NCBI GenBank assembly: GCA_038496445.1
Contig: JALMLS010000468.1
Location: 1 to 26,581, forward strand
Direction: 5' to 3'
DNA: 26,581 bases
From: Trichosphaerium sp. ATCC 40318
Taxonomy: Eukaryota > Discosea > Flabellinia > Trichosidae
In this document: piece by piece, positions 10,243 to 20,248 of the stretch
Numbering within the stretch: the first letter of the stretch is position 1
Layout: each line of letters opens with the position of its first letter
Translations under genes and position numbers: made by a program
The notes under the pieces: model-generated
Told to the model about the DNA's origin: nothing
The model's database searches: none
What the model saw: only the letters and a program-made list of their open reading frames with translations

Positions 10243-13200
10243 ATGGCTGAAGAAGCATCAAACGCTATTGTGACAGTCACCATTGTTGGTAATGATACGA
10301 ATAATATAAAACAAAGGTTACTCGACTCTTTCGAATCAGAGTATTGCTTTCTCAAAGGAGGTGAGAGTACTGGATTAGATTGTACAAAAATATCTGATAC
10401 AGGCACGGGTTTCTCGCAAACCAATGCAAGTTGAGTCTAAACTAAACGTACTTTAGAGCGACACTACAACGAGCGTTCGGTGCTGAAATGGAGGCTAATG
10501 GTACTAGAGATTTACGCAAGCAGCTAATTACAATTTAAGTAACTTTACCTATAGTACAGTTACGAATCAGACCCAAAAAGAAACCTATCCTACCCAGTAC
10601 GAGCTAGAAACTTTTATTGTTGTTAGCGAAATCAGATATAAATTTGATAAAAAAAAAACCGTTTTGTTTGTAGGTAGCTGACGTGTTCATTCTCATCTTC
10701 TCAATTGCTGATCCGAATAGCTTTCAAAACATAAAAGACAAGGTTTGTTGAGTACGATTAAAAGTTGTCCACTGTGCTAACACAAAAGGTGTTAGTGGAT
10801 ACCAGAAATAAGACGCTTTGCTCCTTATACACGTTATTTGCTGGTTGGCTGTGAGCGAGAGCTAAGGTGTGATGCAAGATTAGTAAAAAATCTTGCTGAC
10901 AAAGGATTACATACGGTTACTAATGCTCAAGGTTTCTCACTAACGCCGCAGTCTTTTTTCTAATTATCAAAAAGGTGTTAAAATGGCACATGAAATCGGT
11001 GCTTTTCAATACACAGAGTGTTCATTCACTGAGACTCAAACCAATATTGATAAAGTGTTCGATACTTGCATGTTTAGGACATCAAACATCAGCAGAGTGT
11101 ATAATGGTGTGAAATTACTTATCCTTGGACATGGCGGTTCAGGTATGTCACGCTTACAGGCAGCCTATTAAACCCTTTCAGGCAAAACTACCCTGCTTGA
11201 CAAAATAGATGAACAACGAAACAAAGATGTCTTGAAATCCACAATATCTTTAGATATGCGCTCATTGAAGCTTGTTAAGAACATGTCAATCAAAGCATAC
11301 GATTTTGGAGGTCAAATCGAGTATCTGACGAGTCATAAATCTTTCTTTTCAAACAAAGATTCGCTCTATATTATTGTGGTAATGTTAAAACTTTGCCAAA
11401 AAATTTTCATTAATGCTCACGTGATTTTTACAAGGTTGATGTGTCTGCAGATTTAAAAAACCAAACACAACAAATAAAACACTGGCTTGAGGTTCTTGAT
11501 TCCAAAGGGTTACTATATGCAAAGCACCTAAGGCATTTAATAGTTGTCGGCAACAAACTTGATCTTGTTGTTGATCATAAAAATGATCTAAGCAAAATTG
11601 CAAGCAACATATCGAAGCAACTGCAGTATGTATCAAAAATACCAGGAAATAAGATACAAGTTATTTTCAATAGGGATACAATCTTTTCATCTCTATCCAG
11701 TGCGTTAAATTCTTTGTTGTGGTGTTTTCTAATGAAATTAATAGATAAAAGTGTGGATAAATTCAAAAAAGTGCTAGTAAGTTGTATACAGTCACTCAAA
11801 ACGAATGTACCATACCTGTGGAGAGTCTATGAATTTATTCTTGTCGAATCAACCTTATTTGATAAATATCAAGTACTTTGGAAGCTGTAAGACATTGCTA
11901 TCTTTCTTTTTATGTAACAGTCTGCATAGAGAAGATCTGTATCAATTTCTTGAACGACACAAGGGTTTTGTACGGCAAATTATGCAGACAGATGGTAGAT
12001 ATAGTGAAGCATGGGTAAATCATATGCTAGGAGAAGAGAGAGAAAGCAACGACAAGCTGTTAGTACTTGCTATTGAATACTTGCATTGTATAGGGAAAAT
12101 AACATACAATAAGGTATTTGCAGTTTGTTAATAGCACTGATTGATTACTCTAGCAAACACAATGGGTTTGTTTGAGGCCAGAAATGATTGCCCAAGTTAT
12201 TGCCAGTTTTGTAGGTCCACAACAACATATCAACCGAGTACACGGATATACCAAGACTCTCAAGACACATAGAACAGCGATTGTAAGCTATTTTGTTGCC
12301 AAAGAAAAAATCAAGTCCATACCAGGTCTTAGAGCAATTACTGATAAAGAGTGTGATACCATTTTATCTTTTATGGAAGCACTCAACATATGTTACAAGC
12401 TCAATACAGCAGAAGTGGTACAGCATTGTGTAAGTATTAGAATTTCACACTTAACTTGTTGGCTAGGAAAACTATGGTCAAAACGGATACTTGTTTTATA
12501 GCTTGAGACCTGAAGCTGAGATGATGTATCTACCTCCTCCAATGCCCAACGATCACAAGGAGGTGTTTATAAAGGATAAGAGGAAAAAGAACAAAAGCAT
12601 GAGAGTTTGTCACGTGACCAAAGGTTGTTAAAAGAACTTATAGAGTACCTTTAATTTCTTTTAGGCCACAAAGATAGACGTGGTGGGCCAGTTTCAGAAA
12701 AAAAAGAGAAAAAGCAATTAATAATCACTAGTGACCTACCGAAATTATCTGCAAAGAAAACTTTGGTGTTTCACTGTTTGGATCAGAAAAGAGGCAATAT
12801 TAAAGTACAAGTGAAACACTCTGAACGGGCTTGCTTTTCCTTCCTCAAGACCGTTCGAGTACTAGCTTTCAATTTAAAAATAGAAAACAAACGAATTACT
12901 GTTGACGTTTTCAATGAACTTCAAGGGAAGCTACGAAGTATGGCCAAGGGTTGATGTATTTCTCATTTTTTTCTTGTAGGGTTTCAAGATAGTAGATACA
13001 AGTTGTTTAGTAACTCTATGATTCTAAAAGATACGGATGGGAACGTCATGTGTTTGTACTTCAATAATGAAAATATAACTATTGTTGTCCGTGGCCTTGT
13101 TCCCGAGACTTGGAAGGTACTGTTCCTAATGTTCCATTTTATAACTTATTAATTACTAGCAAAATCTAGCAACAGAGTGTAATGAGTTAGGTCTTAGACA

Positions 13201-15406
13201 ATATCCAATTTGCCCTTGTGCTGTTCAAGTGGGCGAGATAGTACGGTTATCAAAGAGTGAACTTAAAACCGGTAGAAAGTGTACCTTTACAGGGCTTCAA
13301 ATAACCGCCAAAGAAATAGCCCAAGGCTTTCCTTGGCAGCCTAGTTTTCTCAATCCTCTATGGTGCACAACCAGTAGATATTCAATCATTGAGAAACGCC
13401 TAACAAGGCACAAACATCTATGGAAACGAAAAGGAGCTCTGGAGTATACTGATCTTACACCCGATGAAGCTTTTGATGTATTTAAATAGTCATTTTCTTG
13501 CACTTACACTTAATTAAGGATCGCAAAGATGAATACCTTCGTGTTCGTGATATGTTCTATAAGTTTGTGGGAAAGGACGGAAGTTCCTTGTTTGAGATAG
13601 TAAAGACTACTGTGCTACATAATCAGGTTCTTGAGAGCAGTTTTACTAAAACCTACAACAAACTAGTACAAAGGCTGTTAAAGTCCAGTACTAGCGCGCC
13701 ATTATGCTCCGGTGGGTCCTAACATTATGAATTACACTTCAACTTATACTATTTAGGATCAGATAAAAAAGAAACAGAAAAGCAACAGTGGCAGCAATGG
13801 TGAAACAAACATTTGGATTGCGTTTTACTAACTAAAGAGTAATGGTAGGATCCTATCTCATTTGGAGCAATACACCATGCGTGTCTCTGGTAATGAACGT
13901 ATTAACCTCGTAACAGCTTTTAGTGGCACTTCTGAAGTACGTTCAAGCTTAAATTTAGCTCGAATTTCTATTGGTGTTTGTAGGATACATGCTTCAAAAT
14001 AGCCGAAAACAACTTTTTGGATGCAAAAGACAAAAAACGGATGGGCATCACAGTGACTGATCCAGGATACTTTGGTAAGTTTTGCTGTTCTATTTAACGT
14101 AATTATCATCTAGGTGATGGCATATACTTCACACAGTATCCTTCTTATGGTACACATACTTAAGAAAGTCATTATACATAACCAAAGATTGCAGGCTCAT
14201 TGTATGCTGAAAAGGCTGAAAAAAAACAAGTTCAATGTATGGTTATCTCTTGGGTCATGATGGGCACGTGTTTTTTATTGAAGAGGGAAAAAATTATTTT
14301 GCTATCTCACATGCGTATAAGGTGACCCATATCCTGTAACTGAGGATCCTTTCAAAGATGGGGCTTCATCACTTCTTGGGAAAGGCTTAGTTGTACAAAT
14401 CTTGTTTGTAGCCAGTGTTTAATCTTTTTGGTGTAGGATGGATACGACTCACATTACGTTGTCACAAGAAGTGCAAATATTAAAGATCTTCAAGTTCCTT
14501 GTAAGCCGCACGAGGATCCTGAAGCTGATGAAATAGTTATTTTCAACAAAGATCAGGTACTTTTACAAAGGTTTACTGTTGAGTCTTTACTGTTGACTAG
14601 ATCTTACCTCGATACATTGTGTACTATAAACGTGTTGATACAGCTATTGTTAACAACAATAATGGAATGGTGTTTAGTCAACTTAGAGATAAAAACTTGG
14701 AATGGCGTGATGCGGAGAAACTTGTTCTTTGGGTTGATAACAATTTATCCAATCAAAACAAACAATTGAAAAAAGAAATAGAAAAATCAAGCAACTCTAG
14801 AGTTCACGTGCGGTTTGTGTATTTGAGTATCGTATCTTGACTTTATTAGATAATAAATATGACATCATCCACAGAGCTTAAAATATGGCTTGAGACTATT
14901 GCAAGACATTTACAAGGTAAGAAGTTGATGGTTATGACAAATAGATATCGCAAGAATGATGGTAAAGAGAATGCAGCGTACAATCTTATACTGTACGCCC
15001 TCGCTACTGTTGCACCTCAGTTAAGCTCATGTGGTTGTATAATAGGCTTTTACGTAAACACAAGGAATGGAAGAGTATTCCTATTGTCGTTTTTTGCGGT
15101 AACGCCAAAGATGCAACGCATCTTGAAAAGTTGAAGTTTACAAAAGTCACTGACAATGCCACTCAAGTTTTTACGTGGTGTTCAACACTAAAGAATAACC
15201 CATTTAAGAATTAATAAAAAATCTTTCAACATAGTATTTTCTATTTTGTGAGAACAGCCTGGGGGACTAGGGAACAAAGAAAAAGGCTACATGGCTTAGA
15301 CAAAGAGGTTACTCATTCATATTCATGTCCCGTAAATAACATTGACAAGGAAGGGTTGACTTATTTAGCCTTTCTTAAGAAGGCTATTAATTTTGCTGGA
15401 AAATAG
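10243..15406 (+). CDS. Rho-like / Roc-COR / ART / receiver-like multidomain Roco protein
   Basis: About 26 exons joined by hand give about 1,295 residues. Exon ends: 10243-10360, 10457-10500, 10555-10596, 10674-10742, 10796-10931, 10975-11142, 11182-11378, 11435-11886, 11921-12113, 12154-12429, about 12521-12623, 12665-12949, 12980-13116, 13160-13477, 13519-13711, 13757-13799, 13840-13936, 13984-14074, 14114-14149, 14195-14263, 14322-14389, 14437-14556, 14601-14807, 14850-14992, 15046-15179, 15258-15406. Residues about 1-175 follow a Rho GTPase (RNLSYPVADVFIL, WIPEIRRF, AHEIGAFQYTECS) but all nucleotide motifs are lost. Roc (about 175-350) keeps GHGGSGKTTLLDKI, DFGGQ and NKLD. COR follows to about 600. 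A PARP-like ART (about 900-1100) has GYFGDGIYFTQYPSY and DEIVIFNKDQILPRYIVYY, with SGT where HGT is expected. The end has receiver topology (LVLWVDNN, PIVVFCGN). The exon near 12,521 and the last intron are the weakest joins. Presumably cytosolic signalling; function unknown. Confidence 0.8.
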
Positions 15407-15412
15407 GAAAAA

Positions 15413-17020
15413 ATGCTCATCCCCTTCCTTTTTGTATCTTTAGCATGTTTTGTATTGCTGTCATGCGCCCAAACGGATCCATGTTACAATCGGCATGAAA
15501 TAAACGTTAAATGCTATGGCTTTAACGCCAATGACTCTACACAGTACCTAAAACGCGCTTTCTCTCAAGAAACTTATAAGGTAATCTATAACTGCTTTTT
15601 CCGCCATTTCTGGCATTACGCTTTTTCCTGTCACGTGCCTAATCCAAAACAGAATGTTGTTCTGACTTTTCGGTTTTTTTAGGTCATTGTGCCATTCATG
15701 GGTAAACCATGGATAACTCAACCACTCCATATCTCCCAAAGCAACCAGACTATCGAATTTCAAAATGGCGTTGAGGTTCTAGCGAAGGAAAATGCTTTCA
15801 AACGTGAATCTGATTGTCTCTTTACAATCTCTCATGTTAAAAATGTTTCGTTTGTATCCTCTGGAAAGATTGCAACATTTCGCATGAGACTCTCAGATTA
15901 TGCTAACGCGTCAAAGTACAATAAATCAGAACATCGTCATGGTATCGAGATTATGTCATCCTCTAGCATAAGTATTGTAGGACCACTGTTGATCACTGAG
16001 ACTGGTGGAGATGGTGAGTACTCAGTATGCATAAAACTTACACTAATGATAGGTATTTATATCGGCGAAGGTGATAGTAGTCAAGTGCTAATAAAGGATG
16101 TAGTCTCAGATCGGAATTATCGACAGGTTAGCTGTATCAAATTCGTTTTTACCTTATTTTTGTTAAAGGGAATTACTGTTGTTTCTGCCACTGACTTGGT
16201 TGTGGAGGGATGCGTCTTCTCACATACTAATGGAACACCACCACAAGGCACGTGTTGTTTATAGTAAATATGTCTAAAACGTGGTAGCGGGAGTTGACAT
16301 TGAACCAAATACACCGCTTGATAAGCTTGTGAACATTACGTTTTCCAGTTGTTCGTTTATTAATGTACACGATACTGTCGCATCTTGAGCTTATTGTATT
16401 TGTAGAATACAGGTGAAAATATTCATATGTACTTGGGAAAGCTTGACAAAACTGCTGATATTTCCATCTTTATGACTGATATAAAAGTTATTGGTGGTTC
16501 CTCGTATGGTGTGTCAATTGATATTGGTGATGAGGATTTAACAGGGACTATTGCAATCACAGAAACAAGTATAGTAGACTCTTCTAGAGCAGGTTTGTAC
16601 AGAGTTTGGTATTGATACAAACACGCCATTTAGGAATTTTTGTTTCACACAAAAAAGTTACATCAAATCTGTTGTTCAAAGATGTTGTGTTATCGAATGT
16701 AGCATTGGATGAACAAAATCCAATATTTCTTTTTGATGATAGATTGATGGGTAATATTAGTTTCGTTGACATCACAGTATACGATTCTCAGGATAGGTAC
16801 ATCATCTTTAGAGCGTTGACTTTAAATTCAAAAAACCAGCTTATTAAAACTGTTTTTGCTGATTTGTAAAAGGCATTTTTTCGTTGGCAATGTGTCAACA
16901 GTCGAAAATATCAGTGGAACTTTTACAGTTTATAATGAGGTAAACAATTATGGATGTATTCCTCAATGGAACTCAAAGACATTGACTAATATTACAATGA
17001 ATGTGGATTGTAAAGCATAA
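15413..17020 (+). CDS. Secreted right-handed beta-helix protein
   Basis: Eight exons (15413-15580, 15683-16013, 16053-16126, 16169-16247, 16288-16364, 16406-16592, 16634-16796, 16873-17020) give about 408 residues. The first about 19 residues are a clear signal peptide (LIPFLFVSLACFVLL, then SCAQ). The rest has the short alternating hydrophobic strands, Gly/Asn turns and phrases such as GVDIEPN, HGIEIM and LVVEGCVF that mark pectate-lyase-like parallel beta-helices, with several N-glycosylation sequons. No catalytic residues can be assigned, so it may be a carbohydrate-binding or wall/surface protein rather than an enzyme. The ATG lies six bases after the putative stop of the Roco gene. The intron at 16248 seems to start with GC, not GT. 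Confidence 0.75.
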
Positions 17021-17025
17021 GTCAT

Positions 17026-17103
17026 AACAAAGAGTCAGCATAACGTTCTTCAAATAAATCAGTTAACTTTTTAGTATTGGGTTAATTAGCTCCAAATTGC
17101 TTG
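17026..17103 (-). repeat. Dispersed repeat, copy B
   Basis: Directly follows the stop codon of the beta-helix gene and matches 9640-9720 in inverted orientation, with small gaps. It may be part of the 3' untranslated region of that gene or a mobile fragment. Confidence 0.65.
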
Positions 17104-17290
17104 TTGTTTAACAAATGTTCTATCTTGCGTACGTTAGTTGTTGGAGGAATCGTTGTTGGCACTTCTATCGGTGGACTAGTTGTTGGTGGATTTGTCGTAG
17201 GTGAGACTGTCGGAGATAGTGTGTAGGTGAACTGGTTGTAGGTTGAAGTGTTGTAGGCGGTTCGGTTGGAGGCCAGAGTTGACCAGACTA
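17076..17290 (-). pseudogene. Pro/Thr-rich low-complexity relic
   Basis: The minus strand reads PPTEPPTTLQPTTSSPT and then, after a one-base frame change near 17,220, LSPTVSPTTNPPTTSPP, IEVPTTIPPTTN, ending at TAA near 17,084. Such Thr/Pro repeats are typical of linkers or stalks in secreted and wall proteins. The frame break and the lack of a start or upstream exons suggest a decayed 3' end. Read on the plus strand it gives a Gly/Val-rich frame that I consider a shadow. Confidence 0.4.
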
Positions 17291-17740
17291 ACGATAAAAG
17301 TTAACTATTACCAAAAGTCAAAGCATATTGACTAAGGCGCAATATGCGCTGCCGTTAAAATGTCAATCAGACGTTTGATGATGTATACAACACGAGTCAA
17401 CGTCGGTACAACCATTGAATAAAAACACGTGCAACCCTTTCAACTTTGCTTTCGTTACGCACTCACACTACATACCTAAAGCTGGATGTCAAACAACAAA
17501 TTATACACTACACCGCATCGGTAAGCGCTATATTATTACCGGTACTGCTACACCTTTGGCAAACTTGCATGATAGGGACTAGGTCCCCAAAGCCAAATTT
17601 ATTTAATGTGAACACAGTACATTCCCTCATCAAAACTAGTAATCATCATTATATTGCCTGATCATAAAACCTCCTTGAAAAATGAAAACAAATAACAAGC
17701 TAATATTGCTAACTTTGTAATTGACCATGGCAATAAGTTT
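17291..17740. other. Intergenic, nothing recognised
   Basis: Downstream region of the MORN gene. It holds one CACGTG preceded by AAAAA at 17421-17431 and no supportable gene. Confidence 0.5.
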
Positions 17741-18475
17741 TTAATTGACCGTTTTCACTCTACTTCTCCTAATTTTACCAGCGCTATAATGTTCATGGCT
17801 CCATAGCTGTCCATTAAAAGACCAACGCTTGCACTCGCCATGATATTCTGCTTTCTTATAACTACAATGTAACATAATTTGTCCATTAGGATACCAACGC
17901 TTAAACTCTCCGTCACACAAGTTATGTACATAGTTACACTTGATCTTCAAGATACCAGTTTCATACCATGCATTGTATTCTCCCTCGACCATGCCATTGA
18001 CATAAGTGTAGAGACAAGACAATTTACCATTCTTGAAGTAAAACTTGTACACTCCATGTTCATTACCAGCGACATAGGCACTATGTTTCCTTATTGTCCC
18101 ATCCCTATACATATTCTTAAATTCCCCATCTAGTTTACCATCTTTATAATTACATTGTGATTGTAATTCACCAGTATTGTACCAACTCTTGTAGACTCCA
18201 TGTCGTTTACCATTATTCCAAAACAATTGGCAAATTTTATTGTTTTCGCGTCTTAGTTTCTTTATCCATTTGCCATGTTTCTTCAGTTCTATAGTAAACC
18301 TCGTTGATGTAGCCCCGCGTTTTGATAAGAGAGGCCACTTTACATACACTTCATAGTCTAAATCGACAATATCAAGCTGTAACTCGACAGGAAGATGTAG
18401 GATGTTAAAACCATCTGATTTTTTGTCAGTTACTGTTTTGCCAATACCACTAGATATATTTCTTATGTTTCTCAT
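17741..18475 (-). CDS. Intronless F-box-like / MORN-repeat protein
   Basis: A single uninterrupted frame of 244 codons from ATG at 18475; a longer reading only adds a TTG start. Residues about 23-60 (FNILHLPVELQLDIVDL) look like a degenerate F-box. From about residue 90 there are six repeats of 23-25 residues with the pattern [HG]-G-x-[YF]-[KN]-x-[WY]-[YF]-x-[NDT]-G-x-[LI], for example HGVYKSWYNTGEL and GEFKRWYPNGQI. This is the YwqK-like MORN variant common in bacteria and in nucleocytoplasmic large DNA viruses, where it is often joined to an F-box-like N-terminus. Unlike every well-supported neighbour it has no intron. That fits acquisition from a giant virus or by retroposition, but the sequence alone does not prove either. 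Role: probably protein binding. Confidence 0.75.
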   Translation of the reverse strand: MRNIRNISSGIGKTVTDKKSDGFNILHLPVELQLDIVDLDYEVYVKWPLLSKRGATSTRFTIELKKHGKWIKKLRRENNKICQLFWNNGKRHGVYKSWYNTGELQSQCNYKDGKLDGEFKNMYRDGTIRKHSAYVAGNEHGVYKFYFKNGKLSCLYTYVNGMVEGEYNAWYETGILKIKCNYVHNLCDGEFKRWYPNGQIMLHCSYKKAEYHGECKRWSFNGQLWSHEHYSAGKIRRSRVKTVN

Positions 18476-19025
18476 TGTTATAACTCTATGGAAAGGTACT
18501 AATGGTAGCGTACTCAATTTAACGTCTTTGTGTTTTGACCGTCCTTTACTTTGCGAGATCAGAGTTCATAAAAACACGTGTGGTATTTTGGATAGTTGCC
18601 GTGTTTTGTTTCAGGCTTGAACCGCTACTTCATTGCTCTTTAACACGGAAACTTGATACATAACGGACTCTAATATATGATAGGAACTAGAGCGATTTTT
18701 AGCAAGCAGTTCCTTTTAAAAAATTCACTGAATGCTCAACAACAACAAAAGCAATTTTTTTTAAATTCCTTATGATAGTCTGTCTATTACGTGTCCCAAA
18801 GTTGGGACCTTTCATATCTTATCCTATCATAACATTAGCATCACTACCATTTTTTAATACCAACGCATCACCAACATTTTCGTCAAAATAACCTTACTTT
18901 AATTAGTGTTTTGGCTATTATTATACTTCTCATCCACTACAAAGAAAAAAGGTACAAAAAATCAGTTTTGTTTTTCAATATCCTGTGTAGTCCTCTTTGG
19001 AAAACGTGGGACCCTCGCCGGAACA
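18476..19025. other. Upstream region of the MORN gene
   Basis: AT-rich, no gene supported. It has AAAACACGTG at 18571-18580, matching the similar site on the other side of the MORN gene at 17421. No promoter element can be named. Confidence 0.45.
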
Positions 19026-19394
19026 ATGAGCGGTTATTTAGTAGGCACCCAATTACCATCTGCATCTACCAAGCATACGCTTTGGCTGGACTATAGGACA
19101 ATCTCTTCTGATGATATGTCAGATGTTAAATAAGACCAACTCATTCTTGCAAGGTGCATCCTCCAAAAAAAAAGCACCACGTTCCTTTGCGTTGTTAGAA
19201 CGTGCAACTACAATAAGGAGAAATAGAAACCTTTACTACACAGGTTTGTTGAAATGTCAAATCAACCGTTATCGCCTGTATCTTGTAAGTTGTGAAGTAT
19301 TTTGAGGTCTCCGTGTTTTGCCAGGGAGCTGTATCTACTTTTATACAAATACCCGTTTATAGAAGCGTCATAAAATCGTCTCTTCGCTAAAGCG
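19026..19394 (+). CDS. Possible small gene, structure unresolved
   Basis: Two coding-like pieces: MSGYLVGTQLPSASTKHTL from 19026 in one frame, and from about 19,123 in the next frame SSKKKAPRSFALLERATTI followed by RNRNLYYTGLLKCQI. The second piece ends at a GTAAGT donor (19,286) and joins GAVSTFIQIPVYRSVIKSSL after the acceptor TTTTGCCAG, with stop at 19,392. The two frames could be linked by an intron that I cannot define or by a miscounted A run at about 19,163. No family recognised. Confidence 0.35.
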
Positions 19395-19708
19395 ACCATA
19401 ATGCGAGCGAGATGTAGTTTAGGAGGATGCATCTATAAAAACTATCTTGGGTAACTTCTCAAAGAGGCTGCCAAAACGAGTCTACATGATTTCTACAAGG
19501 TGGCCATACTGATTGACGATAAGTCAAAGGATAATTAAAACGAATCAACTTGTATAGCTAGCACGTGTTAGCTACACATATGAATAAACTACCAAGTACG
19601 TTGCATGAATGCGTGTGTCGTGAATTCACTACACAGAGACGTACGCTATTGAAGTATGAACTACTTTGACTTATATCGATTGTATTTTGTTGTGACAACG
19701 ACTTCGTA

Positions 19709-20135
19709 ATGAACAGGTTATCCAGGACTGGCGCTAGGGGTATAACCAGTCGAAAGCGAACTAGTTTGCGACAAAAAACAAGGTGTACACCAAACAAAGC
19801 GTCAAAACCTCAAATAGCTAAAGTTACCAAACCTGCAAGCGGTTTTAATTGGAATACAGGCAATTGGAAGTGGCAAACGCCACAAACAGTCGCTTTACCA
19901 AAGTACGCACTAAAATAACCAATTACCTAATATATATAGCGCGCGAGTACTCGTTGCTGGCCGTAGTGGATTTATGAGCTTATGTTTAATGTTTGCAACT
20001 TGGATGGCTCTTTTTATTGGTATGTACTACCACACGCGCTGTTATGTAATTTATATGCGTAGATCCCATTTAGTAGCGTGTCAGAGGCAGAAAACAGTCA
20101 AAGAAAATGAAATCGCTTGCGTTGTGGCCTACTAG
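19709..20135 (+). CDS. Small one-pass membrane protein, possibly mitochondrial
   Basis: Three exons (19709-19902, 19940-20019, 20074-20135) join in frame to 111 residues. The N-terminal about 45 residues are very rich in Arg, Lys, Ser and Thr without acids (NRLSRTGARGITSRKR), as in a mitochondrial presequence. A motif SGFNWNTGNWKWQTPQ follows, then a membrane segment GFMSLCLMFATWMALFIGV and a short C-tail. Both introns are short (37 and 54 nt) with good sites. I do not recognise the family; a small inner-membrane subunit is an inference from the presequence and the single membrane helix. Its downstream neighbour also has a presequence-like start. Confidence 0.6.
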
Positions 20136-20248
20136 ATAACAGTCGTAATGGCAAGACATGTAACACAATAATTTTGTATAGAACAAGCATAAAAAAAAAA
20201 CCTGAATGAATTTTGTTGAAATGCGTTATTCTCTTTTTAAAAGACAAC

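Noticed and set aside
17105-17225. Plus-strand Gly/Val-rich frame (VVGGIVVGTSIGGLVVGG)
   Set aside because: It is the complement of a clear Thr/Pro-rich minus-strand repeat and has no start codon or signal context.
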